Part shown: positions 35,301-46,999 of the stretch, piece after piece
How the letters are laid out: the number at the start of each line of letters is the position of its first letter
Numbering within the stretch: the first letter of the stretch is position 1
NCBI GenBank assembly: GCA_958299035.1
Contig: CATQJL010000001.1
Location: forward strand, 46,377,870-46,441,869
Reading direction: 5' to 3'
DNA: 64,000 bases
Source: Cylicocyclus nassatus
Lineage: Eukaryota > Nematoda > Chromadorea > Rhabditida > Strongylidae
Position numbers and translations under genes: made by a program
Notes under the pieces: generated by a model
Databases searched by the model: none
What the model was told of the DNA's origin: nothing
What the model saw: the letters and a program-made list of their open reading frames with translations, nothing else

Positions 35301-35564
35301 GCTCTATTTCTAACAGTTCATAACAGCCGTGCCTAGTTCACAAATACCCGGACAAAACGCCAAGGATATTCTATAAACAGCGCATTATAAACACAAAAAC
35401 TTTCTACAATTCCAAAGATTTAGATGTACGCATATCAAACTTTCCCATAAAGTGGATGATCCCATATATCAACATCATACCTCGGTAAATTTCAGAACGT
35501 ATCCAGGTGTGGGTGTTACGGTCCATGTCTCTTGTACTTGCTGTTTTTCTACCTTCAGACTCAT
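32323..35564 (-). CDS. PIH1D1: PIH1D1 homologue (R2TP complex subunit)
   Basis: PIH1D1 is the adaptor of the R2TP co-chaperone (with RPAP3 and RUVBL1/2) that helps assemble large complexes in cytosol and nucleus. Seven exons join in phase: 35481-35564, 34717-34818, 34532-34639, 32795-32905, 32600-32746, 32443-32552, 32323-32359; 232 residues (human 290). The PIH domain shows TPTPGYVLKF, HRCFLNICHCEQLPPP, GDIGYRIPVSIGELD, VLVNSVFYEKR and LKNRTVMGSIEP, each aligned with the human protein. The C-terminal CS-like part is short, ending ELLMVAAARC. The ATG follows TTTCTCAG directly, as expected for a trans-spliced start. YIPF5 ends 413 bases upstream on the same strand. The last splice is the least certain. 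Confidence 0.88.
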
Positions 35565-35977
35565 CTGAGAAACATTATTCTTATAAACACCGTCTACTTA
35601 GTACATAAGTATACCAGCAGGACCGATGGAACTTTGGTGAAGAGGTAACTCGCCCAGTAGAATTTTATTGCAAATAAGTTAAACTAAGTTAATAATTTGA
35701 ATAGGCTTTGTATATAATCATGAAAATCAACCATATAAATCGGAGGCAACAAGTAGACCCAAACAGGAATAATGATTCTGAAAAAAATCATCTGAAATTT
35801 TACAGATAAAAACACAGAGGAACTCATAAATCACATAATCATTGGTAGGTCAGAAACATGCGAAAGTGGCTTTTATGCCAGTTAAACCGTATTACATCAT
35901 GCAAAAAAATGAATACATTTCTAAATGTATACATAGTCTTAGTGAAGTAAAAAATGGCTAAAAACTACAGACGCGTT
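35565..35977 (-). promoter_or_regulatory. Intercistronic region of a probable YIPF5-PIH1D1 operon
   Basis: The upstream gene's AATAAA lies at 35664-35669, about 100 bases before a TTTCTCAG acceptor at 35565-35572 that abuts the PIH1D1 ATG. Cleavage then trans-splicing about 100 bases later is the standard nematode operon layout. Spliced-leader use cannot be seen from DNA. Confidence 0.55.
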
Positions 35978-38900
35978 CTAGAAAATTGCAAGTAAAGCAA
36001 AAACGGAGTATAACAAAACACAAGGATATGCCACCAACAAACGCTGGTGGTTCATGTTTAGAGCTATGACGAAGAGCTTCGATGAAGATGAACTGCACCA
36101 GAGGACAGCAAGTGCTGACACCGAGTAACCGAAAATGCCCTAAAGACATCGTCTTGAGTTTGATGAAGCAAAAGCAAGAGCAGTAGTGTCTCACGCTCGG
36201 GTGCGCATATATACAACTACCAATATATTGCGTTACGCAAGCAAGCAAAAAGAGAAAGCAATGAGAAGCAAAACAAATCTGGTACTTTTATAAACTCTTT
36301 GAAACCTTCCACCAAAATTGTCAAAATATCCAGCTCTATTTGCAATGAACAATTCTGAACAAGCAATGTATCATATGTTTGCGACCAAATTTTCATGCAC
36401 CGATAATCAAAACATAATCGTGGTTGAAAGCCACATAAAATAAAGAGCAAAAATAAACTGTCCTCACCTTGAACGAGAGAACAGCCGTAATCAAGCTGAG
36501 CAGAGCCATTGGGAGCAAACAGTAGCCTAGCACAGATGCGGTACAAACAAACGAGATGCTTTTGTCGGCTACAAAAGCTTATTGAAAGAAGTTATAAACT
36601 TCAGATACCTCCGAAAGAGGAGTATCTTACAAGCTAATAAGGTTCTAGTAACATAGCAGAGCAGTTTATGATTTGATGAATAACATACCGGCCATTAAGT
36701 TCATGAGTGCGTACATGCCAACACAACCAAGTCCTCCGATGCCATAAATGTAGCCAAATGTCATTTTACCATGCAGCAGTAGAGCAAAACCTATAAGCAC
36801 CGCATATATGACAGTCAAACTCTCTACTACTTACCAAAAAGCAAACAGAATACAAGAGGTCCTGCAAGATCCTGATCCGCTATAACTTCAGCTGAAGCAG
36901 TACCAGCAGGATTGAGTACAGCAAATGTTTTCTCCTTGATATGCGAGAAGTTTATGCCCAATTCTTCAAGCAAAGGTGGCTCATTCTCGTAGTCCTCAGC
37001 ATCGCCAGCAGCTGGACCTTAAAAAGATCTTCATCAACAACCAACAAAACAGTACTCAACTTTGTAGCCACAAGAATTTGAGATATCAGACTGGAGACTC
37101 AATAACTGTTAGTTTTTACACGAGAGTTTTCCGGCCCCATTTAAATCTACATTAAATCTACAATCTAATCAATCTACATTAATCTACATTTCTACATCTC
37201 GGCTGCGCGGGCGGTCGCGTCGCGCGCACAGTTTTGTCGCCAGGTCACGCTTGCTCGTCTAATCATTCTCGACCACTATAGAGCAGAATGACACTCATGT
37301 CAGACCACTTCATGCGTTTTTCGAAAATTTCACGCCAACGGTGTGAATAGTGAATCGTTCTTATATCTGACACTTCACCGGCTTGAAGAGTGTGAAGGGT
37401 TCATACATTGACCGAGCTCTCTGCCGGCATTTGTGATCTCTTCTATTCTTGTTTTCTTTTGATGAGTTATATGCTCGACTAAGGCTAGGCTGTGCCACTG
37501 GGATCGCGTAAATAGCGTGTTGAAGAAGCAAGATTGGATGTTTGGTATGCCCATTGCTTTCGAGAGCTGCGCTATCACAGATGAATTTTTTCCACGTCAA
37601 AACCATAGGAGAAAAAATTAGTCTTGGTATATTTTTCCGTCTTAAGTAAGCTTCTTTGGTCATGTTAGCGTTGCTCAGGTTGCTGGAACGCAAATTTTTG
37701 ATGGGGTTATCGTGTTCTGAGTGCGAGTTGATACGACGTGCACATTCTTGAAGCTGGTATCACGTTTGGATCGAAAATAGGTATCATCTATTCTGAAACT
37801 AGAAAAGTCGAGTATGCTTTGCACACCTTGTCTCAGCAAGCCTTTGTACTTTTGTTCTTCCCTAGTTCAGAGTAGTAAATAGATCGATCACAAGTGTAAA
37901 GTTGCTAATCACACACACGGGCTTGTTTAGATATGTATGCAAAGCGCCTCCGAGTCTTTTAGCCTCATTGTCAGAATAAATGGTCAACTTTTCTGTAAAA
38001 TATCCAGGAACACAGTCACATGCTGCCTTAGATGATGATGTCTTTCAAACTCCAAATACAGTTACACAAAAAACGAGGTGAAACGATGCATTAACTCGTT
38101 AGTTATTAGTTATACGTATGCAAAGCATACTCGTGTCCAAGTTTCGGAATGGACGATAGCATATTAAACATGTTCAAAAGTAATGAGCAAAGAAGGATAA
38201 ACTTAGAACTGAACAAATTGTCGGCGGTGAATGCGATTGGAAAGTTTCAGTGAACATCCACTTATAAGGAAACGGCAAAGAACTTCTTAGACCGTAAGAT
38301 TCGAATGCCTTGATCCTCTTATAATATCGCCTTAATCCACATCTAGGGTCGACTCGACACTACTCCGTACTTGTGTTGCCTTATATGCACGTTCCGACTT
38401 GGTAAATCAAATCGTCACATTCAACCCACAAACCGACAATCCTGCACGGGTTCAAGTAATCGAGAGATTAAAAGGTGAATCTGAAGAAGTAGTGCAGAAG
38501 CAGTCGGAAAATCAAAACCAGAATAAAAAACATCCTATCCTGATTGAGTTCTATCCTGAATTGACAGTGAAATGTTCACTCCTGAGCGCGACCTGAGCAA
38601 GCGTGACCCAGGCATACAAAGTGGCTGCGCGACGCGACCGCCCGCGCAGCCGACTATGTAGATTTAAATGGGGCCGAGTTTTCCAAATTATCATGAACTG
38701 CTAACAAGATGAAAAGATGTCAACGCGCATTGTATTATTGCATTCTAATAGAGAAAAACAAAATGAAAGTCATAGAACACCGATACAACACACATAACCG
38801 ATCACAACATTGAATGAACACCAATATATTGCATTGAAATGAAACCCATTTAGGCTCAGCATTTAAGAAATTATCAAACTGTTTGAATACGCAGGAACTT

Positions 38901-40584
38901 TCGTTTTACCCTTTCATTATACTTCCCCTTAATTTGTTGAATCACTTACAAGGGAGGGTCACGAAGTCGAAGTGGTCGATTACCACAAATTGCATACTGT
39001 TAATGAGAGTTTGAAACGCTGATACCCTTTCCGCTTATCCTGTTTGCAGAGCGCTTCAAGATAGGAAGTCATGAGCTTTTTTGAGGCGGGGAAATGAACA
39101 ATTTGCGGCATAAAATCAATCATTACGTCCTTTCTAGACGTCACCTGGAGCAATAGAAAGTACTGGTACACATATCCTGACACATGCCGCGGATTCTTTT
39201 GGGGCCTTGAGAAGCTGTGGCGATTCACTGTATCCCGAAAATGTGTTCATTTTTGCCGCTCAATAAATGCTTATTGCGTCATTCCCAGAAGCACTCTGCA
39301 AATAGGAAAAGCAGAATGTGCGTCAGCGCTTTAAGTTCTCATAATCGTATGCAATTTGTGGTGATCAGTTATTTCGACTTCGTGACGCTCCCTTGTTAGA
39401 TCGTTATGTAGCACTGATGCAATCCAAGTGCGCAGATTGTCAAATGGGTTAGCTGCGAATTCCACAGCCATGTCATTCCTTGTAACACTGCATTTGCAGA
39501 TCTATCGTTTCGCACAAACGCACATTGTATATGCATTATTAATCTTAAAAAAGGGTCCTCTACCTTGCCGGGCTTCATGGTAACCGCGGATAAGCACAAC
39601 ACAACCCACCGCTAACTTTTAAGTCGACAAAAAGCTAACATTCTTGTCAATCATTATGAGACAGAGACGGTAAATGATTAAAGAATGTTCAATGCGAAGT
39701 CGCATTGATAAGGAAATGGTTAACGAAAAAATGTCAAGAGAAACTAACAAGGAAAGGTAACGAAATGTCAGTCGAAAGTAACAAGGAAAGTGTTTTTGAT
39801 CGAAGTGGCCTTTCCATAGAATTCTAATACTATCTCAAAGAGCATTCACCGCTGTCCGAACCTATTTATGAAGGCAAGCGTCATCGGGCATAGGGTTATG
39901 AGTGTTTTTGGACCCAAAAATGAGTGCAGAACCTAAGCACGATCAATTGTTTACGGTCTTTCTAGCGCCCAAGTAGAGCAGTGTTGAGCAGGAGAATATT
40001 GAACAGAAGATCTATTGCATAAAAGGATATTTTGATCACTAAGCTATTTGAGCAATTCGAAATTTTGATCCATCTAAGCGTTTGATTAAGTAATCCAAAA
40101 ATGATCGTAACTCGACGACTAGAAAGGCTTCGCAGGAAGCAAAAATAAATTGAAATCATCGGTGAAGCCTTTTAAAGTGGTATGCTATATGTAGAAAGAC
40201 CACTTCCTATCGAACAATTTCCAACAACATACATTTACGCAAATAATTCAAAAAAAGAGGTTGAAAATTATCGTGAAAAAAGGACAAAAATGTGAAAGAC
40301 TCACCACCAAATCCGGCATTTGGCACAAACATCTGACCTCCATAGTAATTTTGATTCTGTGTGTAAGCTGATTGCTGGTTATAGTAGTTTTGATCTTGAA
40401 GGAGAAACTTTATAGGGTCAGCAGTAGATCAGAAAAGTTTACCGTTTCCGTACTGCTGTGTGGGAGGTTGCTGCTGTGCCTGCGAGTAATCGAATTGCCC
40501 CCAATTCATCTGTGCTTGTGGTGCACTTTGGCCTTGCCCATACCAGGAGTCCTGTTGACCATCATCTACCCACAAGTTAGACAT
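35978..40584 (-). CDS. YIPF5: YIPF5 homologue (YIP1-family membrane protein)
   Basis: YIP1-family five-pass membrane protein of ER exit sites and early Golgi, involved in ER-Golgi transport. Six exons join in phase: 40443-40584 (ATG at 40584), 40305-40394, 36835-37017, 36689-36790, 36468-36568, 35978-36139; 259 residues against 257 in human. The N-terminus is rich in Gln, Tyr and Asn. [17 protein letters not shown] is the family signature, followed by [45 protein letters not shown] and [19 protein letters not shown], covering the membrane segments. The 3.3-kb intron 2 holds a Mutator-like element and a MITE. Probably the first gene of an operon with PIH1D1. Confidence 0.95.
37133..38675. mobile_element. 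Mutator-like element with 9-bp target duplication
   Basis: A 1543-base element in the large YIPF5 intron. Ends begin GGCCCCATTTAAATCTACAT on both sides (inverted), then share GGCTGCGCGGGCGGTCGCG. The 9-base word GAGTTTTCC flanks it directly (37124-37132 and 38676-38684), typical of Mutator-like insertions. The left arm has extra copies of AATCTACAT. Internal frames (for example 38399-38596) show no transposase motif, so it is probably non-autonomous. Confidence 0.85.
38948..39396. mobile_element. Palindromic MITE, ACAAGGGA family
   Basis: Arms read ACAAGGGAGGGTCACGAAGT at the left and the approximate inverse ending GCTCCCTTGT at the right. Internal ACCACAAATTGCATAC is also inverted. Related ends occur at 39748, 57478, 61534, 62366 and 10530. 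Confidence 0.7.
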
Positions 40585-41214
40585 GTACCTGACTACACTG
40601 ACATGATAGAGACCATCTAATTGAAACAAAAAGAAGATAACGAAACGCGATCTGCAAAAGTAAGCAGCTATTATAAAGAAACGAAACAAAATTGATCAAG
40701 TGCTTAGAACTATTCAAAGTGCTAGTGATGTCGTGCGCGATACAGATAAATTCAATGTACGCCCACGATGTCTTGTTACAACGAGTTATTTTACATAAAA
40801 TCAAGTAATTTAGTGCCAACTCCACAATAAAGTTTAAGGACTAGTGAAAAAGGGCAAGCCACTTCCACAAAGGAAAGAAAATCCCACAACAAAAAAGATC
40901 TTCTAAATTCCTAAAAGTAATGCAATAGCTAAGTTAGCCTTATAAGGCTAATTATGTGACAAGTGTACTATTCTACCGTGAAAAACGAGCTCCCTTTTAG
41001 GCGTGATATACAACCGGTCGCGGTTACACAAAACATAATCTATTTTACGAACCAAAGAAACGCGTGTCCATTCGAACAACAACACTCTAAATACGCGGCT
41101 GTCGGATTGTGGATTGGAATAAAAAAATTTTCGCTGGACGATAAAGAAGAAAAATAAGCAAAACAAACGCAAAAAAGATTTTTGAAAGCATATATTTGTG
41201 TATACGGCGGCATA

Positions 41215-42364
41215 TAAATGGTGCTCTTTCAGCTAGTGAAAAAATCGAGTATTGAGATTTTTAAAATTATCATTTTAAATAATTTTTAAAATTTTTAAAA
41301 ATTTACGCCATTTTTGCGTGTTTTTTGACAGTTGACAGTTAAACTCATATAAATCTTGAATGTGAAAGTGTGTGATGTTGCGACTTCATAGGTTTTATAG
41401 AGTAAGGTTTGCCTTATCAGGATATATTTTAGCCGTTACGATCCATTGAAACACCTCCGAGATCCAGAGTCTTGAAAAAGCAGGTAAAAAAGCGCTTTTT
41501 GAATTTTAACAGCTCATAACTTCTTCAAAACTGCATGAAATTTGTCGCGACTTCATGGGTTAGATTCTTCTCGTCAAGAGCTTTCAGGTGATGTATAATA
41601 TGTGGGGGTTTAGAGCCTCCTACGAATTATGCCCGTGGGGGAGCCTTTTCATACCAAAGTCTCCCCCTAGCCCACTTTAACACATTGACGGCCGCTTGAC
41701 ACACATGGTGTGTCAAGGCTTGATCGTTCCAGAACTTTTCTTTTGCTCTTAATCTGGAAATGACTTCTATCTTCTTTGTCAGCCCTTCGCAGCTACTGTA
41801 AGTATACTGTAGATGGCAGTATGCGCGATTTTATCTGAAAAATGCTCAATGGTCCGTGGAAGGTCTTGGTTCCAAAAGGCAGACATCAAAAATATGCATG
41901 GTCGTCAATGTGTTAATGTATTGGAGGGGGGAGACTTTGGTATGAAAAGGCTCCCCCACGGGCATAATTCGTAGGAGGCTCTAAACCCCCACATATTATA
42001 TATCATCTGAAAGCTCTTGATGAGAAGAATCTAGCCTATGAAGCAACATGATTTATGCAGTTTTGAAGAAGTTATGAGCTGTTAAATTTCAAAAAGCGCT
42101 TTTTTACCTGCTTTTTCAAGACTCTAGATCTCGGAGGTGTTTCAATGGATCGGAACGGCTACAATATATTCTGATAAGGCAAACCTTACTCTATAAAACC
42201 TTTGAAGTTGCACATCACACACTTTCACATTTAAGATTTATATGAGTTTAACTGCCAACTGTCAAAAAACACGCAAAAATGGCGTAAATTTTTAAAATTC
42301 TGGTTTCCAACGACTGTCTCTCAAATCTATTCGATTTTTTCACTAGCTGAAAGAGCACCATTTA
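41215..42364. repeat. Large foldback repeat (about 470-base arms)
   Basis: The left arm 41215-41690 and right arm 41903-42364 are inverse copies with few differences. The ends are TAAATGGTGCTCTTTCAGCT and its inverse. The 210-base centre has GACACACATGGTGTGTC, itself palindromic. No coding potential. A hairpin of this size upstream of YIPF5 could yield double-stranded RNA if transcribed; this is inference. Confidence 0.85.
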
Positions 42365-42709
42365 CTCTTTAAAACCTATGAAGTCGCAACTGGTGACATC
42401 TTCAAACAACAGATTTATAACAGTGAAAATTTCGCATGATTTTTCACTATTTAAATATTCAAAATTCTGGTTCTCGGCCGTTACTGCCTAGATCGACCTA
42501 CTTCCCTCGCAGTATGTTATGACAAAAATTAATTAATAAAATCCGTACAGTCCAACAAACTTTTACTTCCAAATACACCATTTACTAAACACGTCTATTT
42601 TGAATTTTTATAAATAAAATTCATAAATATTTTTAATATGCATCGTGTCTGTATCCCTAAAGAAAGCCGCTGGGTCATAGTTCGACCTAGAAAGATAGCT
42701 CTGTTCGAC

Positions 42710-42930
42710 CGTTCTACCCCCTCCCCGCACCTCCCTCCCCCCCCCGTCGACGTTTTTGGGAGGTGAGTGTCCGACACTACCACCTTCACTTTTCGCCGGC
42801 CAGTGGTAGCTGGGAACACCTTCACTTTCGGTGGGCCCGCCTCCCCCCATCGCACCTCTGGTACCCACCGTACGACCCCCCCCCCACATATCCCTCTTCC
42901 ACCAACCCCCCTCCCCCTCCCGCAACCAAT
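42710..42930. repeat. C-rich low-complexity tract
   Basis: Long runs of C with CCTCC and CCACC words. Open frames on both strands here are composition artefacts. Confidence 0.6.
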
Positions 42931-43273
42931 AACAACCAAGAAAATTCAGCACTCAAACGGCTCACTTCAGTCAATAGAATTGAATATTCTATAATAAGTC
43001 ATTTTCTAGTGACAGATAATGAACTCTTCTGCCGTTTATGAATATTCGGCATAACTCATTCATGTTTCAGGATATTGAAACGATAACGAAAGATATTGAC
43101 AATGGTTCTGGAAATTAAAACGTTTTAGATTTTAAGTGTTTCGTCCTCGTAAGCGACAATATTTTTTTTTGCAGGGAGAAAAAACGATGTCTAAAAGCGT
43201 AAAATTGTTTTCGACTATAAAGCTTACTTTCAATCTATTGCACAGGTTTTCCTGCGAAGAAAACCGTGCAACC

Positions 43274-43317
43274 AAATTTTCAAAGTACCGTGCATGAGCA
43301 CGGTACTTTGAAAATTT
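43274..43317. repeat. Perfect 20-bp hairpin
   Basis: AAATTTTCAAAGTACCGTGC, a 4-base loop ATGA, then the exact inverse. The arms are too short for a usual microRNA precursor. It lies just outside the Gypsy 3' LTR. Confidence 0.7.
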
Positions 43318-43383
43318 GTAACTAAGGTCAAGGAAAGACTGAGAGGCTGTAATGTATAGGCTGTATAGTACTGTGCCCTGACT

Positions 43384-43598
43384 TGTCAGGTATAAGGTCT
43401 GCAGGTCCTTTACCTGATGTGTAGCGGGTTTGCATAAGTCTTACTATAATATTTATTATAAATAGTTATATACAAAAGGGGAAAGGGGAAGGGGAAGGCC
43501 ACCGGCTAGTGCTGGCGGCCGGAGGTCACTGCCAGAGGTTGGCTGTCTTAGGCCAACCTTCTTCTCGAGCAGCTGTTGTAGCTAGCTGCGTCCCGACA
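43384..43598 (-). repeat. Gypsy 3' LTR
   Basis: 215 bases, ends TGTC/GACA, read as identical to the copy at 50541. On the minus strand the tract AAGGAATGGAGA (43599-43610) precedes it, as a polypurine tract should. Confidence 0.88.
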
Positions 43599-43669
43599 TC
43601 TCCATTCCTTCGAGAAGCTCGTCCTCGAGCTTGTGGCATGGCTGAGGTTTCGAGACGTTGTAGTGGTTG

Positions 43670-43845
43670 GCGTTGATGTGGTGGATGTTCTTCCGGGTAA
43701 CGTGCGTTGGACTTTGCACGTAATTTTACGGCGAGAACATACAATTGAAGTAGTGATATATTGAGATATGGCGGATGTTCTTCCGAGTAACGTGTGTTGG
43801 AATTTACACGTGATATACGGCGAGAACGTACAGATTGAAGTAACG
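43670..43845. repeat. Diverged 80-base tandem duplication in the Gypsy 3' region
   Basis: Two copies sharing GGATGTTCTTCCG, then GTAACGTG and GGCGAGAAC, at 43674-43751 and 43766-43843. They lie between integrase and 3' LTR and do not code. Confidence 0.6.
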
Positions 43846-44656
43846 CGTGTATTGAAGATACATAATAAATTGAGGATACGGATCCGGTGGACTGCGAGCA
43901 ACCACGACCTTCACCTAGAATATCCTATGGCGTTGAGTAAGATCGTCCTCGAGCTTGAAGGTAGCTGAGGAGAGGGGGAGGAACTGCGGAGAGATGCAGT
44001 TGGTATGAATGGGGTTCCCGACGTGATGCTGGGAAGGAGTTGGAGTGGAATTATAGGAGATGGAGATGGACCGATTGATTTTGGGGCATGGTAAAAATGG
44101 AGTTGATCGAAGGGCAAATGATTTAACATTTGGGGTGGAATTTACAGCATGTAGAAAAATTGTAGTATGAAATTAGTGAACATACGAAATAGAAGGTATG
44201 AAAAAAAACTGGTTAACAGCAAATTATTTTACGGTGATAATAATGGTAAATTAGTGATAAATTCATGATATATATACGCAGTTTTAACAGTAATTTCTAG
44301 GCAATTATAAAACATAATTCAATAGTAATTTTACAAAGTTACAAAATTTTGTTCACAGTAACATTTTCTGTGAATAATTGCATGTAAAAACAGAGGCGTA
44401 ACGAGTTCATATGTTGAATTGGGCACTGCACACTTTTTTTCCATCCAACATAAGGGCAAAATTTGTTTGTTACAAAAAGGGTTTTGATGTTGAGCTGCTT
44501 AGTGCGAAAGATTTCTTTAAATTGCCTGTTCAAAGAAAATTTTAAGGTTCGTAAATACGCGACGCTGCAGCAAAAATAGGGGAAACAAACTGACCTTAGA
44601 GAATAAATAACTGCTCATTGCAAAATATCGAATGTTTATAAAAATTTAGCGAGCGA

Positions 44657-45560
44657 TTATTCATCCTCTCCTTCGGAATCGATGTTTGGATCCGCTGTGA
44701 ATGTTTTCTTCAGTTGCAAACGAGGAGTTCGTTTGGCAAACTGAGTCTGTTCAACATTTTCTGGAGTTTCCGTTGGCTTATGTGATATAGTAAGTTTTTG
44801 GGGGGAAACTCTAGCCAATGTTGAACTATGAGAATAGATTTTGAGTCTATTCATATGGACACATTGAGTTTTAGTAGGTCCAATCAGGTTAGATATAGTG
44901 ACATTCGGACGATAGACTTGCACAACCATAAAAGGGCCTTTCCACTGGTATGTAAATTTTGGACGAATAGTGTCGTCTCTTAGTAATACCAAATCTCCAG
45001 TGGAAATTTCCTTAGAATAAACTTTATTATGGAAATCATAACCTGACTTATACGTCGCTGTTTTGCTGGCGATCTGGTTGCCAACTTCCATAATTGTGGT
45101 TTGCAGTGCAGTGGTCAGCTGGTCCGTGAAACTATCGGTTGCGTAGGAGATCCTCGATGGTAACTGATGGACTATGTCGCACCAGGTGATCGGGTGAAGA
45201 CCATACACAACGAAGTACGGGCTATTTCCTGTGATATCGGTTAGATACTAGTGTTGTGGACGAAGAAGATCGGCTGCAGAAAATCAGACCATAGCTCTTT
45301 GGCTTTTGGACAGTAAGCCGTTAGAGAGTCTGTAATCACTTTAACCATCCTTTCAACTTGCCCATTTGCTTTGTGGTTGTAACTTTATGGTGAACATGTT
45401 GGAAATGCCAAGTACTCGGTTCATTTTCGCAAACATTTCACCAGTGTAATTAGACCCACAGTCGGACACTAGTTTGTTAGAAATGCCATGTTTTAGCCAT
45501 GACATCGTTTATCCTAGCTTTGACAACAAGCTCTGTTGTCTGGTTGGGGTTGCGGTGCAA
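44657..45560 (-). pseudogene. Gypsy integrase remnant
   Basis: Frames on the minus strand show HGISNKLVSDCGSNYTGEMF (second Asp region of the DDE core), then an ERMVK-like stretch and PKAKELWSDFLQP, broken by stops. The last open part (44657-45208, 183 residues) begins MYGLHPITW and includes DLVLLRDDTIRPKFTYQWKG, the C-terminal domain typical of Ty3/Gypsy integrases. Confidence 0.8.
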
Positions 45561-45936
45561 ATTATGAGTTTGCTGGACGCACAGGCGTGGCGATGAATCA
45601 ATTACCGTTTATACACTGTCTTAAAGGACCAACAATACCGTGTGCAATAGTTCAAAAAGCGGTGGGAAATTGGAACCAAATGGTATTGTAAATTTTCTGG
45701 CACGTTGGGCAATTTCGAGGTGAATTTGTGGGTTTCCAAACTTTTCCGAAAGTATTTAGCAGATATAGAGTTTATGGTTTTCGTAGGTCTAAATGCGATT
45801 CAAAATTGGGTTTGTGTTGAAAATCTCAATGATTTTATCTTGACAGGCGCCTTATCAGGAATAATCAGTCGAGACGTATTTTTGAAAGTCAGTAGAGACA
45901 CTTATAGAAAGAGTACCTGCCCAAAGTGACGGAAAA

Positions 45937-46620
45937 CTATGGTAGTGGGAAGGAAATCCAACTCCTTTGTAACTTGATGGGACTTCCATAAACGGAATCG
46001 TTTTGAGATTGCTGGGTATGATCCAAAGATGGTAGTGTATGCATCTGTACGGATTCTATTTCCGCAATAGGATAGCGACTAAGGAAATCGCATAGAGTAT
46101 TGTGCTTTCCAGCATGATACTTAATCTTGACATCGTACGCCTGTAAGGTGGTTTGATATTGGGCGAGACGACCCACGAGATCTGACCTATGCATCAGGAT
46201 TTCAGCAAAGTATGGTCAGTTGTCAAGGTTATGGAACTATTGAAGACACAGGGATAGAAACGATTCAAGGCGACACTATGGCCAGGGCTTCTAGCTCTGT
46301 AGTCACATAGTCCTTCTCGTGTTTTGTTAATGGACGGCTGCACGCTATTGGATGTTCACTACTGGTCCCCGGGTTGACTTGTAGGAGGCATGCGTGCTTC
46401 CACTAAGGCTTGTTTTAGTGTTAAGAATGCTTTTGAATGATCCTCTTTCCAGTTAAACGCTGCATCTTTAATGAGAAGATTATTCAAAGGGTTCGCTGTT
46501 ATGACAAAACGCGGAATAGATCTTCGATAATAGGATGCGACTTTTAGGAATTATTTGAATCTTGGAGGTCAGCATTCTGCGCTAGATGTACCAGCGACTT
46601 GATTTTTGAGAGCGCCTAGC
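45937..46620 (-). pseudogene. Gypsy reverse transcriptase end and RNase H remnant
   Basis: Minus-strand pieces FNWKEDHSKAFLTLKQALVE, RPLTKHEKDYVTTELEALAIV (split by frame changes) and GRLAQYQTTLQAYDVKIKYH with AGKHNTLCDFLSRYP follow the order of a Ty3/Gypsy RNase H. Similarity stops abruptly at about 46620, where RT should continue, so the upstream part was deleted or replaced. Confidence 0.8.
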
Positions 46621-46740
46621 AAAAATATAAGTATTTATGTAGGGCCTAAGTTTACTGCAGATTTTAATTTTGAGCTAGCTAATGCGAACAAGTCCATAGT
46701 CTGATGGAGAATTTAAAATTAAAGGAAATAAAACTTTTCG

Positions 46741-46995
46741 AAAATCTCGGTTCTCGGATCTCGCGTCTCGGTTCTCGGTTCTCGGATCTCGGGTCTCGGA
46801 ATTTCACGGATGCTAATACGAAGAAAAATATGAGAGAAAAAATTACAGTTTCTAAAATTTTACGGTTGCAAAATGAAAGAGAAAAAAATCAGGGAAATAA
46901 AATTGATACTTCAAATAAATCACGATTACGAAAATAATCTAGAATCTCGGTTCTCGGATCTCGGGTCTCGGTTCTCGGTTCTCGGTTCTCGGATT
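46741..46995. repeat. TCTCGGTT/TCTCGGAT minisatellite, two blocks
   Basis: Eight-base units TCTCGGNT and variants repeat at 46743-46802 and again at 46944-46995, inside the unrecognised part of the Gypsy element. Confidence 0.75.
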
Positions 46996-46999
46996 GATA

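Noticed and set aside
38399..38596. 65-residue Gln-rich frame
   Set aside because: It lies inside the Mutator-like element and has no transposase motif; likely chance.
42595..42952. Two 114-residue minus frames rich in Gly and Trp
   Set aside because: They arise from a C-rich low-complexity tract.
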